From contig JBEKYH010000062.1 in the NCBI GenBank assembly GCA_049511115.1, forward strand, positions 1-14,876: a DNA stretch of 14,876 nucleotides, written 5' to 3'. The translations under genes were made by a program, and so were the position numbers. Within the stretch, counting starts at the first letter, position 1, and each line of letters opens with the position of its first letter. This DNA comes from JBEKYH01 sp049511115 (GTDB lineage Bacteria > Planctomycetota > Phycisphaerae > Tepidisphaerales > Tepidisphaeraceae). A model generated the notes under the pieces. The model saw only the letters and a list, made by a program, of their open reading frames with translations. It was not told where the DNA came from and did no database searches. This document shows, in pieces, positions 7,217-14,524 of the stretch.

Positions 7217-8140
7217 TTAAGGCTGCGTCGCAGCCCCCGCCGCCGGGTCCGGAATCACTTCCGAATGAAACTCCGTGTCGATCTCCTCAACCAGCTTCAC
7301 TGGCGAGCTCGGCGGCGACTTGGTCTTTGTCACATCCTTACAATCTCCCTTCACGATCATCCCCGCCTCGATATCGACGAGCATCACGCCTGTCTGCGTA
7401 TCGACCGTATCGGTCGCCATTCGCCCGTTGGGGCCGGCGTCCACATGAGTCGTAGTAACGACGGTTGTGGAAATCTCCGCGATCTGTTTGCCATTGATTG
7501 TTTTGACCCAGTCTAGCTTGGTCGTCGCCGAGACGTGATCGCTCGGCCCCAGGCCCATTCCCTTGGCCATCTTGGCGCTGTTGTCCCACGTGTCGCCCAC
7601 AGCCACGGGGATATCGGCGTAGGCCTCCTCGTCGGGAGTGAGAAAGTTGTCGAGCAGTTCGATGTCGCTGTTCAGCAAATCGTTCCCCGCATCCTCGGGC
7701 TTGCGCGGATAATCATCGGAGACTGACCCATCGGGCTCGCGATTCACGAGGATCGCCTTGCCGATAAACGGACACGGCGTTTTCTTCTCGTCCTGCCCGG
7801 TGGTTTTGACCGTGTCGAAGCTTTCCGGAGCGATGTCCATCCGCGCCTGCGTGGCCGACCCGCTGGCGACGCCGACCATCGTTTCCGTCGCCTTCCACGA
7901 CTGCACCGTCTCGGTGTCGCTGATGGTTTCTTTGCCATCGGTCGTCATATCGCTATGGTCCTTGGCGTCCTGCGTGGTGACATACGTCACCTGCTGCCCG
8001 ATGTGCAGATTTTCATGCAGCATGTAGGTGTCGCCCGCCCAGGCCGATTTGCATAAAACCATCGCGACGACGCCGGCAATAGTTTTCAGCTTCAACATAA
8101 AAATCCCCGCAGGTGTATTCTCAGAATTGACGGTACTCAT
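7217..8140 (-). CDS. Unknown secreted protein
   Basis: The open frame extends to 8254, but the ATG at 8140 is chosen because GGAGG (8146-8150) lies 5 nt upstream; this gives 307 residues. A second in-frame ATG at 8098 is also possible. A signal peptide is visible (LKLKTIAGVVAMVLCKSAWA, cleavage before GDTYML). The mature part is a soluble, probably beta-rich domain with HIGQQVTYVTT, a CPFIGKAILVNREPDG segment, VAVGDTWDNSAKMAKGMG and a threonine-rich ISTTVVTTTHVDAG strand, ending in AAGAATQP. It faintly recalls DUF6263-like secreted proteins, but I do not recognise the family and assign no function. Its position upstream of the CE15 esterase suggests a periplasmic or extracellular role. It diverges from the glycosyltransferase gene across 82 nt. 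Confidence 0.72.
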   Translation of the reverse strand: MSTVNSENTPAGIFMLKLKTIAGVVAMVLCKSAWAGDTYMLHENLHIGQQVTYVTTQDAKDHSDMTTDGKETISDTETVQSWKATETMVGVASGSATQARMDIAPESFDTVKTTGQDEKKTPCPFIGKAILVNREPDGSVSDDYPRKPEDAGNDLLNSDIELLDNFLTPDEEAYADIPVAVGDTWDNSAKMAKGMGLGPSDHVSATTKLDWVKTINGKQIAEISTTVVTTTHVDAGPNGRMATDTVDTQTGVMLVDIEAGMIVKGDCKDVTKTKSPPSSPVKLVEEIDTEFHSEVIPDPAAGAATQP

Positions 8141-8222
8141 TCTTGCCTCCCCCCATTTGAATTGCAACGAAAATCCGGCGATTGCCCGCGGCCCATGTTT
8201 CTTCCCGCTACCATCGCCCGCC

Positions 8223-9050
8223 ATGAAATTCTTCACCGTCACCACCCTCCGCAACGGCCCGGTCGATCTCGTGCCGCATTGGCTCGACCATTACCTTCGC
8301 ATCGGCGTCGATCAATTCGTCCTCTGCGTCCTGCGCGAAGGCATGGAAGCTCGCCTGGACGAAATCCGTTCCATGATTGCCGGCCTTCCCGCGCATGTGC
8401 ATCTCTTCTCCGATTGGACGGACGCCCGCCAGGAACTGGTGATGCGGCACGCTCTCGACGAAGTCGGCTGCCGCCCGCGCGACTGGGTGGTGCGCTGCGA
8501 TGTCGATGAGTTGAACGAATTCCCCTGTCCCATCGACGTCCTCGCCCGCGCCATGGACAAAGCCGACAAGGCCGCGGTGCATGGCCACTTCATTGACCGC
8601 GTCGCGCTGGAGGGAAAACTTGCCGCGCTGGCGCCCACGCCGTCGCTAGCCAGGCAATACCCCATCGAATGCCGCCTCACCGAAAAAATCCTCGGCGGCT
8701 TCACCCAAAAAATCATGCTCGCCCGACACGAAGTCACCATGCACCCCGGCCACCACGAGGCCTCCGCCCCTTCTGGCAATCACGAAATCGGCGCCTGGCA
8801 AGACTACCGCGTCCACCATTTCAAATGGCGCGACGGAATCATGGAACGCCTCGATTGGACGCTGGCCAACGTCGCCAAACGAGATTCGTCGTGGGGGATT
8901 GAGACGCAGAAGTTTCTGGATTTCGTGAAACCATTCGGAAGGATTCCCGTCGAAGACCCGAGGATTTCTGCGGTGGAGGTGGGGGAGGAGAGGCCGAGGG
9001 CTTTTGCTCGCACGGATTGCTATTCTGTACTCGCCGGTTCAAGCGGGTAG
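8223..9050 (+). CDS. Glycosyltransferase, GT2/GT92-like (Glyco_tranf_2_4 type)
   Basis: 275 residues from the ATG at 8223. The open frame reaches back to 8028, but that extension lies antisense to the neighbouring secreted-protein gene and has no better start. The N-terminus (FFTVTTLRNGPVDLVPHWLDHYLRIGVDQF) is typical of the family that scans for a nucleotide sugar in a GT-A fold. The metal-binding DxD is DVDE at residues 93-96, after DWVVRC. A C-terminal HHFKWRDGIMERL block also fits. There are no membrane segments, so it is probably cytoplasmic. The acceptor is unknown; cell-surface glycan or exopolysaccharide assembly is likely. No ribosome binding site is visible before the ATG. It ends 145 nt from the convergent methyltransferase. 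Confidence 0.75.
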   Translation: MKFFTVTTLRNGPVDLVPHWLDHYLRIGVDQFVLCVLREGMEARLDEIRSMIAGLPAHVHLFSDWTDARQELVMRHALDEVGCRPRDWVVRCDVDELNEFPCPIDVLARAMDKADKAAVHGHFIDRVALEGKLAALAPTPSLARQYPIECRLTEKILGGFTQKIMLARHEVTMHPGHHEASAPSGNHEIGAWQDYRVHHFKWRDGIMERLDWTLANVAKRDSSWGIETQKFLDFVKPFGRIPVEDPRISAVEVGEERPRAFARTDCYSVLAGSSG

Positions 9051-9100
9051 GCTGATCCCTGGCAAAACCCATGAAGTTGGCCAAAACGAAATGCGAATTT

Positions 9101-9185
9101 AACCGCGGAGGCGCGGAGGACGCGGAGAAGAAAGATGCAGATTTGATTTTGAATTTCCTCGGCGACCTCTGCGCCGCCGCGGTGA
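9101..9185. repeat. Imperfect palindromic element, dispersed-repeat-like
   Basis: The left arm (9101-9130, AACCGCGGAGGCGCGGAGGA and on) and the right arm (9157-9185, ending GCCGCCGCGGTGA) are imperfect inverted copies around an AT-rich loop. The form ACCGCGGAGGCGC(G/A)GAGG resembles, from memory, a short palindrome scattered between genes in many environmental bacteria. It sits between two convergent genes, where it could fold in both transcripts and act as a two-way terminator. Confidence 0.65.
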
Positions 9186-9195
9186 GAATTCCGGG

Positions 9196-10041
9196 TTAGG
9201 TGATTTCCGGCTCCGACGCCCTTTGAGGTTTGCGCGCATGGATTTGCAGATGCCCCGCGACGGCCGCCGATGAGGGGTCTTTGGAAAGCTGCCGCTCCAA
9301 TCGCAATAGCTTTTCCATCTGATCGGGGTCTTCGAGCCAATGCTTATATTTGCGCAATGGCAGGATGGTTTTGCCGAGGATTTCCATTACTTCAAAGCCC
9401 GCGTGCTCGAAGAGCTTTCTTGCGGTGTGGGGCGTGAAGGTGTGCAGGTCGAACCGCTCTTTCTCGTCGGGCGTGAGCCATTGCGTGCGGCCGGTGTGGA
9501 CGAAATCTTCCAATTCGGCAATCGAATAGTTGGCCAGGTAATGGTCCAGGCCGGCTAGTTGGTTATCAACCGTCGCGATGACCACGCCGCCAGGCTGGCA
9601 AATGCGGAACAGCTCGCGCGCGCCGCGAACGGGGTCGGCGCAGATGGAAAGCGGATCGCCCAGGGCGAGAATCAGTGCGAATGAACCCTCGGACAACGCC
9701 GAAAGATCAACCATATCCGCCGTGAGGAGCGTGGCCTTTTTTTCCCTTGGCCCAAACGCCGGCAGCTTGGCGCGGACCTGCTCGATCATATTGGCGGCAT
9801 GATCGACGAACGTCGTGGGATACCCGCTCTTGAGGATTTTCAACCCCCATTTGCCGGTGCCGCAGCCGATGTCGCAGCAGGCCGCGTTAATGTCGCGCGG
9901 CAGGTGCGGCTTGATCGCGTTCCAGGTCAGGCGGTCGTGGAATTCCCAATACGGGTCATCGTAGATTGCGTCATACTTGCGCGCGACGCGGTCGTGGTAG
10001 CGGCGCGAGGCATCAGTTGGACCAGTGGGCCGGCGCTTCAT
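9196..10041 (-). CDS. Class I SAM-dependent methyltransferase
   Basis: 281 residues. A Rossmann-type methyltransferase: motif I is DIGCGTGKWG (residues 57-66, the SAM-binding glycine loop), preceded by RKYDAIYDDPYWEFHD, typical of small-molecule methyltransferases. Motif II acid lies near TTFVDHA, motif III near LLTADMVDLSAL, and motif IV/V near FALILALGDPLSI. A post-domain LxxH-FTPHTARKLFEHAGFEVMEI segment is also usual for the family. The substrate cannot be told from sequence. Its ATG overlaps the TGA of the upstream mltA-like gene by 4 nt (ATGA), so the two are translationally coupled and very likely one operon. The C-terminal tail is rich in lysine and arginine. Confidence 0.85.
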   Translation of the reverse strand: MKRRPTGPTDASRRYHDRVARKYDAIYDDPYWEFHDRLTWNAIKPHLPRDINAACCDIGCGTGKWGLKILKSGYPTTFVDHAANMIEQVRAKLPAFGPREKKATLLTADMVDLSALSEGSFALILALGDPLSICADPVRGARELFRICQPGGVVIATVDNQLAGLDHYLANYSIAELEDFVHTGRTQWLTPDEKERFDLHTFTPHTARKLFEHAGFEVMEILGKTILPLRKYKHWLEDPDQMEKLLRLERQLSKDPSSAAVAGHLQIHARKPQRASEPEIT

Positions 10042-11285
10042 GGTGCAACGCCTGAATGGAGGTACTGGCTGATTAGCTCGGGCTTGATGGCGATGTAGTA
10101 CATCGTGCCGTCGGTCAATTCGCGGCCGGCCAGGTCCTCGGCGGCGTCGCCGATGCCCATGTAAATGTCGCAGCGGCCGCTGGCGCGGATGGCGCCGCCG
10201 GTGTCCTGGTCGAGGAAGAAGCCCTTGTGCGGGGCCATCACGCCGCCTTGCAGGGGCATATCGACGATCAAAAACGCGGCCATGGCGCGCGGGTAAATGT
10301 CGTGGTCTTCCTTATCGGTGGCGATCGTCGCCAGCGGCGTGACCGGCACGTTGAGGCTGCCATACGGGCCGCCGGGACGCTGGGCGAAGAAAGCGATGCG
10401 CGGATTGGCCGACAGGTATTTGTCCATGTCGGCGGGATGGGAATCGAAATAAGCGTGCAGATTATGAAGGTTGATCTGATCCGCGGGGATCACGCCGTCG
10501 GCGGCCATCTTCTCGCCGGCGCTGACGTACTGGTAGCCGTTCTGGCCGGCAAAGCCGACTTCGTAAATTGATCCATCCGGCAGGCGCAGGCGGCCGGAAC
10601 CCTGGACGGTCACCACATACGCCTCAAAGCGGCTGGTGAGCCAGCAGAGTTCCTGGCCGGCCAGCGCGCCGGCTTCGATCTGGGCGCGGGTGTAATAGGG
10701 GACGAGTTTTCCGTCGGGCAGTTTGCGCCCGAAGACATCGCCAGTCACGGGGTCGCTCACCAGGTCGGCGGGGCGTTTGTAAATGGGCCATTGATACGCG
10801 CCGCCGCGCGTGAGGCTGGCGTTATAGATGGGCGTGAAATAGCCGGTGAAGCGAACCTGGCCGGTGTAGGTATTGGGGTCCTGCTCGGAGGGGGCGCCGA
10901 TGCTCTGGTAGACCTCGAAGTTATTGCGGATTTGCGCGTCGATCCAATCGGGGGTGGCGTTGGACTGCGCCGCCTCGGCGGCCAGGGCATCGAGGGCCTT
11001 GAGCGTCGCGACGGCCCGGTCGTGGGAGATGTCGCCATACGGATAATAATGCTGGCTGCTGGGATGCGAGAGATACTCCAGGCTGTTCACAATAGCCGGA
11101 TGAATGCGGGCCAAGTCGGAGGTGGCCATGCCGAAATTGGGGTACATTTCCGGCGGAATCTTCCGCAAAGCCAGCGTGCCGGGCGGAAGCTGGCCGAGGA
11201 AATTGGGCCTAGGCTCCTGGGGACAGCCGGTGAGAAGGAAGAGGGCGAGGACTGTGGGGAGCAGCATGAACGGGCGCAGAGACAT
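10038..11285 (-). CDS. mltA: Membrane-bound lytic murein transglycosylase A-like lipoprotein
   Basis: The open frame reaches 11321, but the ATG at 11285 is preferred because AAGGAGG (11293-11299) lies 7 nt upstream, giving 415 residues. The N-terminus is a lipoprotein signal with lipobox LLTGC (Cys21). The MltA domain spans roughly 90-330 (FTGYFTPIYNASL, YTRAQIEAGAL, EAYVVTVQGSGRLRLPDGS). The C-terminal 3D domain contains DQDTGGAIRASGRCDIYMG, with Asp361 and Asp373 in the catalytic region. The family cleaves the MurNAc-GlcNAc bond of peptidoglycan, forming 1,6-anhydro-MurNAc, at the outer membrane. Its presence implies the host has peptidoglycan. It heads an operon with the methyltransferase and has a hairpin just upstream of its ribosome binding site. 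Confidence 0.88.
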   Translation of the reverse strand: MSLRPFMLLPTVLALFLLTGCPQEPRPNFLGQLPPGTLALRKIPPEMYPNFGMATSDLARIHPAIVNSLEYLSHPSSQHYYPYGDISHDRAVATLKALDALAAEAAQSNATPDWIDAQIRNNFEVYQSIGAPSEQDPNTYTGQVRFTGYFTPIYNASLTRGGAYQWPIYKRPADLVSDPVTGDVFGRKLPDGKLVPYYTRAQIEAGALAGQELCWLTSRFEAYVVTVQGSGRLRLPDGSIYEVGFAGQNGYQYVSAGEKMAADGVIPADQINLHNLHAYFDSHPADMDKYLSANPRIAFFAQRPGGPYGSLNVPVTPLATIATDKEDHDIYPRAMAAFLIVDMPLQGGVMAPHKGFFLDQDTGGAIRASGRCDIYMGIGDAAEDLAGRELTDGTMYYIAIKPELISQYLHSGVAP

Positions 11286-11317
11286 TGGCTTTCCTCCTTG
11301 AAAGCGTTGGGGGCTCA

Positions 11318-11343
11318 TCATACGCCGCAGTGGCGGCGTATGA
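11318..11343. promoter_or_regulatory. Perfect 11-bp hairpin upstream of the mltA ribosome binding site
   Basis: TCATACGCCGC (11318-11328) and GCGGCGTATGA (11333-11343) are perfect inverted copies around the loop AGTG. The element lies about 19 nt upstream of the AAGGAGG of the mltA-like gene, inside its leader or promoter. It has no T-run on either side, so it is not a standard terminator. It may be an operator or an RNA structure that influences translation or stability. Confidence 0.5.
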
Positions 11344-11356
11344 AAGTGGAGGGAAG

Positions 11357-11428
11357 GGGTTCAAGAGGGTTCAAGGGTTTAAGGGTTCAAAGGCTCAAGG
11401 GTTTGAAGGGTTTGGGTTTGAAGGGGGA
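11357..11428. repeat. Degenerate short tandem repeat (GGGTTCAAG / GGGTTTGAAG)
   Basis: About eight imperfect copies of an 8-10 nt unit follow one another: GGGTTCAAG, GGGTTTAAG, GGGTTCAAAG, then GGGTTTGAAG forms. It lies upstream of the mltA-like gene, outside any coding region, and looks like a slippage-prone microsatellite. Confidence 0.6.
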
Positions 11429-11493
11429 GGGGTTTAGGGTCTTCGTTATTGCTCTGCGGCCTCGGTCGGCGGCCTGGCCAGTGCTACTCGAAG

Positions 11494-11690
11494 GGGCGAC
11501 TTTTTCGCCAGCAGGCGGGCATGTTACAGATGTTACACATGATTGAGTGCTAATTAAAGTATATGCTAACATATTTTCCGGCGTAAGGGATTTAATCGGT
11601 ATGGGTTACGTCGAGGAGGTGCGATGTGGCGCGGATGCATAGAGAAAAAAGTGTAACATTGGCCAAAGTGCCCTGGCGGGGGTGAAAAGG
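11494..11690. repeat. Possible MITE-like element with imperfect inverted ends
   Basis: Read on the minus strand from 11538, GTGTAACAT is followed after 8 nt by TGCCC, then GGCG and a run of A's. On the plus strand from 11651, GTGTAACAT is followed after 9 nt by TGCCC, then GGCG and GAAAA. The two arms therefore face each other around an AT-rich centre. The left arm also has ATGTTACA twice in tandem (11521-11537). There is no internal gene. This is a weak call. Confidence 0.3.
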
Positions 11691-12049
11691 GGGTTTGATG
11701 AATGGGTAGCAAACTGGGCGGAGGGCCGAGAAGGGAGGGGGCGCTAGCCAAGACTCGCTTTGACCGTCGGTCCCTGGGCGGACAGCCATACCAACGCCTC
11801 AAGTAGCTTCTCTGCTCGTTCTAAAAGATGATCACTCTACGGCTCTGGAATCGTCGTCATTAACACCGGTCGTAGAATTTGTGAAGCTCAGCGATGTATT
11901 CGGCAATATTGGTGGCATGGACGGCACTAAAATTCGCAAGATATCGGATTTTGCTTGACTAGGAAATGCCTTTCGTTAACTTGTGGAGGAATCTATTTCA
12001 GGTTGTTCGCATGCTGAACGGCCGCAATCGGCCGGTGAGGGGAAGACTC

Positions 12050-14287
12050 GTGAACCGGTTAAAGACTTCGGCGCTGGTTGTCGCTCTGATTGCTGCCGTT
12101 GCATCCCATGCCTACGGCTTCTTCTTTTTCTTCCCCGCCTTTGACAGCAACGGCAATCCGATCACTACGGTGAATAATCCCAACCTCATTACCAGCGGCG
12201 TAACCGAAATTGGCATCGGTTTTATGGAAAATGCCATGATGCCAAATACCATGCCCTTTCCCAACGAGGTACCCGACCCGACCACCGTGAATCTTGTCGC
12301 TGGTGGAGTCTTTCCAGCGACCGTGACCAGCGGCGTCGTTATCGCCAATCAAAGCACTCTAAATGTTGCAGGCGGCATGATCGCCAGTATCGCTGTCAAC
12401 GTCTTTGACACCAGCTCAGTCAGTCTCACCAAGGGCAGCGTGCAGGGGTTTGTGTCGCTACAGAATAGCAGTGCTTTGACCATGTCCGGTGGCACGCTGG
12501 GCTCGGTCGACGCAGATGCCAATAGCACTGCTACGATCAGCGGCGGCGCGGTGACCAATATGCTGACCGCTTTCAAACAGGGAGCGATCACTATCTCCGG
12601 CGGATCGTTGGGCGGACCATTCGGCGGCCAGCTTAATGCGCAAGATGGCGGGGCGATCAATATTACCGGAGGCGACGCCAATGGCGGTTCCGTCTCAGCC
12701 TCCGCCAGCGGCCTAAACAGCATGATCAGCATCACCTCGTCTTTCACGCTATCGAACGTTTCGGCGGCGGACGCAGGATCCGTCTCAATGCAGAGCGGCA
12801 CCGTCACGGGCAATGTGTCAACCACTATCGACTCCCTCGGAGACGGCTTGAGCCCGCCGTCGGTGACTCTGGGCGCTGTTCAGGTTAACGGCTCAGTCAA
12901 CGTGGGCGCCGGCACGAACATGACTCTCGGCGCGGGCACGAGCGTTGTCGGGACAGTCACGGTTGGGCAAAATGCCAACCTAGTCACCAGCGCCGCAATC
13001 GGCCCACTGGCATTGGCCTCCAATTGCTCGATCACAGTGAACGGGGGGAGCATCATGTCCGACGTGAGCGTTAACAACGGCAACATCTCCATGAACGACG
13101 GCACGGTATTCTTCGACCTCTTCACCAATACTGGCACGATTGGGATGACCGGCGGTATTGTCGGCGTCAATGTCTCCGCCTTTGACAGCGGCACGATCGC
13201 CGTCGGCGGGGGCATGATCAACGGCAACGTCGTAGCCGAGGGCGCCAGTACAGCAATGCTTGCGGGCGGCACGGTCGGCCATGACGCAATCGCGGCCGGC
13301 CAATCAGCGTCGATTACCATTTCCGGCGCGACCATCGGAGTCGATGCGGCGGCCGAGAATTCCGGCACTGTCAACATGGAAAGCGGCTCGATTGGCGGCA
13401 ACCTTCAGGCTCAGCAACAGGCATCCGTCCATATGGACGGGGGTACCGTCGGCGGGGATCTCGTGGTGATCAACAGTGGAAGCGCAACGATCACGGGCGG
13501 ACTTGTGTCCGGTTCAATTTCCGTCTCCAACAGCGGCGCCGCCACCATGAATTCAGGCGCCGTCGTGGGCGGCGCGACGACGGCCAACAGCAGCAGCCTG
13601 ATCATCAACGACGGCAGCATCGCCGGCCTTGTTGGCACGCAGGACTCAAGTAAGATTCTTATACTCGGGGGATTGATGGGAAGCGGCGTGACCGCCGCCG
13701 ACAATTCGACGATTGTCATCGACGGACTTGCAACGATTGCGGGGCAGGTGGCCGCTCATGACAATTCTACAATTTCAATACGGAACGCCACGATACTCGG
13801 TGGGGTCCTCGCCACCGAGTCCAGCACTGTGAATCTGTTGTTCCCCGGAAGTACAATTTTCGGGCCCATCGAGGCTACCCAAAATGGGCATATCGTTTTG
13901 GGCCTCGGTTCCATGGGCAGCGGTTCACCATCGCCGGCGGCGGACCGACTGAATCTTATCGCGGCTGACGCGCCAACGCCGACGAACGAGATTTTCCTGT
14001 ACGACGATTCGACGCTGGAATTTGACGGACTGACCTTCAATGCCGCACTTGTAGACCCCATGAATGACAACGGCATGTTCAGCGAATATGACCTCACCGG
14101 GACGCTCGGCGACGGTTCGAGCCTGCCGGACGGGCTGACTCTGTTCGTGGAAAACGGCAGCGGGGCCAGTTTCCAATTCGTTGCCGTTCCCGAGCCGGGC
14201 GCGGCGGGGTTGGTGTTGAGTGCTTTGGCTCCGGTGTTGCTGGGCCGGCGACGGCGACAGGGCAGCAGGCGTTCCCGCCCCGCGTAG
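12050..14287 (+). CDS. PEP-CTERM beta-solenoid surface protein
   Basis: The open frame begins at an ATG at 11966 (773 residues), but the GTG at 12050 is preferred: AGGGGA lies 6 nt upstream and the protein then starts with a clean signal peptide (NRLKTSALVVALIAAVASHAYG), giving 745 residues. The body is a right-handed beta-solenoid of about 19-residue rungs of the form S-T-x-x-I-x-G-G-T-I-x-G-x-V-x-A-x-x-N, running from about residue 85 to 640. A short non-repeat domain (STLEFDGLTFNAAL, GDGSSLPDGLTLFVENG) precedes the sorting tail: VPEPG at 713-717, a hydrophobic segment and GRRRRQGSRRSR. PEP-CTERM proteins are cleaved and handled by an exosortase and go to the cell surface or matrix; no exosortase lies in the window. 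Adhesion or biofilm matrix is a reasonable role. Confidence 0.82.
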   Translation: MNRLKTSALVVALIAAVASHAYGFFFFFPAFDSNGNPITTVNNPNLITSGVTEIGIGFMENAMMPNTMPFPNEVPDPTTVNLVAGGVFPATVTSGVVIANQSTLNVAGGMIASIAVNVFDTSSVSLTKGSVQGFVSLQNSSALTMSGGTLGSVDADANSTATISGGAVTNMLTAFKQGAITISGGSLGGPFGGQLNAQDGGAINITGGDANGGSVSASASGLNSMISITSSFTLSNVSAADAGSVSMQSGTVTGNVSTTIDSLGDGLSPPSVTLGAVQVNGSVNVGAGTNMTLGAGTSVVGTVTVGQNANLVTSAAIGPLALASNCSITVNGGSIMSDVSVNNGNISMNDGTVFFDLFTNTGTIGMTGGIVGVNVSAFDSGTIAVGGGMINGNVVAEGASTAMLAGGTVGHDAIAAGQSASITISGATIGVDAAAENSGTVNMESGSIGGNLQAQQQASVHMDGGTVGGDLVVINSGSATITGGLVSGSISVSNSGAATMNSGAVVGGATTANSSSLIINDGSIAGLVGTQDSSKILILGGLMGSGVTAADNSTIVIDGLATIAGQVAAHDNSTISIRNATILGGVLATESSTVNLLFPGSTIFGPIEATQNGHIVLGLGSMGSGSPSPAADRLNLIAADAPTPTNEIFLYDDSTLEFDGLTFNAALVDPMNDNGMFSEYDLTGTLGDGSSLPDGLTLFVENGSGASFQFVAVPEPGAAGLVLSALAPVLLGRRRRQGSRRSRPA

Positions 14288-14365
14288 GAGCCGAGAAGCT
14301 GAAATGTGACATCCGCCGATCGACTTCGCGTCTACAGCCTTCGCACCCTCCGCAACAACGCCCGC

Positions 14366-14524
14366 TCATCCCGCCGCGGCTCGACTATTCCATTGCTGGA
14401 AATAAATCGCATAGCTATCCGGCCCGTCCAGGCGGGCGATGGTAGCGCCGTAAGAGGTCGGCTCCGGGTCGGTGACGGAAAAACCGTCACGCCGCAAGCG
14501 CGTGCAGGAGTCATTGATCCGCGA
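14366..14524 (-). pseudogene. VOC/glyoxalase-domain C-terminal fragment
   Basis: This 52-codon stretch is in the same frame as the hydrolase and begins directly after its TGA stop. It reads INDSCTRLRRDGFSVTD, then PEPTSYGATIARLDGPDSYA and IYFQQWN, ending in its own TGA at 14366. The pattern (xLxxDGxxVTxPxxxxYGxxxARxxxPDxYxIxFxQ) is that of the last two strands of a VOC fold, as in glyoxalase and bleomycin-resistance proteins. It has no ATG; the only usual start would be a TTG leaving 43 codons. I infer a gene remnant fused downstream of the hydrolase by deletion. Chance resemblance cannot be excluded without a search. Confidence 0.45.

Larger units (their letters stand above)
11344..12049. 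other. Gene-poor intergenic region of about 700 bases
   Basis: I see no convincing gene. Frames on both strands are short and lack recognisable motifs. The region contains a degenerate tandem repeat (11357-11428), a weak inverted-repeat pair (11494-11538 and 11651-11690) and, before the next gene, a TTGACT hexamer at 11955-11960 that could be a -35 box. The composition is less GC-rich near 11540-11600 than in flanking genes. Confidence 0.6.

Noticed and set aside
7221..7235. Palindrome GGCTGCGTCGCAGCC beside a T/A run at the end of the secreted-protein gene
   Set aside because: It lies within the last codons, and the run is A-rich in the direction of transcription of that gene, so it does not form an intrinsic terminator.
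8028..8222. N-terminal extension of the glycosyltransferase frame
   Set aside because: It is antisense to the start of the secreted-protein gene and does not resemble the family. The conserved N-terminus begins at the ATG at 8223.
9020..9340. 106-codon minus-strand frame containing HRGGAEVAEEIQ
   Set aside because: This is the translation of the palindromic repeat at 9101-9185 joined to an out-of-frame end of the methyltransferase gene, not a gene.
10791..11546. 251-codon plus-strand open frame reaching into the intergenic region
   Set aside because: Most of it is antisense to the mltA-like gene, and the rest translates the tandem repeat (RLKGLKGLGLKG). No real protein features are seen.
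14472..14490. Perfect 7-bp stem GTGACGG-AAAAA-CCGTCAC
   Set aside because: It falls inside the VOC-like coding fragment, where its codons are explained by the protein pattern, and no T-run follows on either strand. Probably chance.
14332..14514. 60-codon minus-strand frame from an ATG at 14514
   Set aside because: It overlaps the VOC-like fragment in another frame and shows no family pattern. The VOC-like frame is the better reading.
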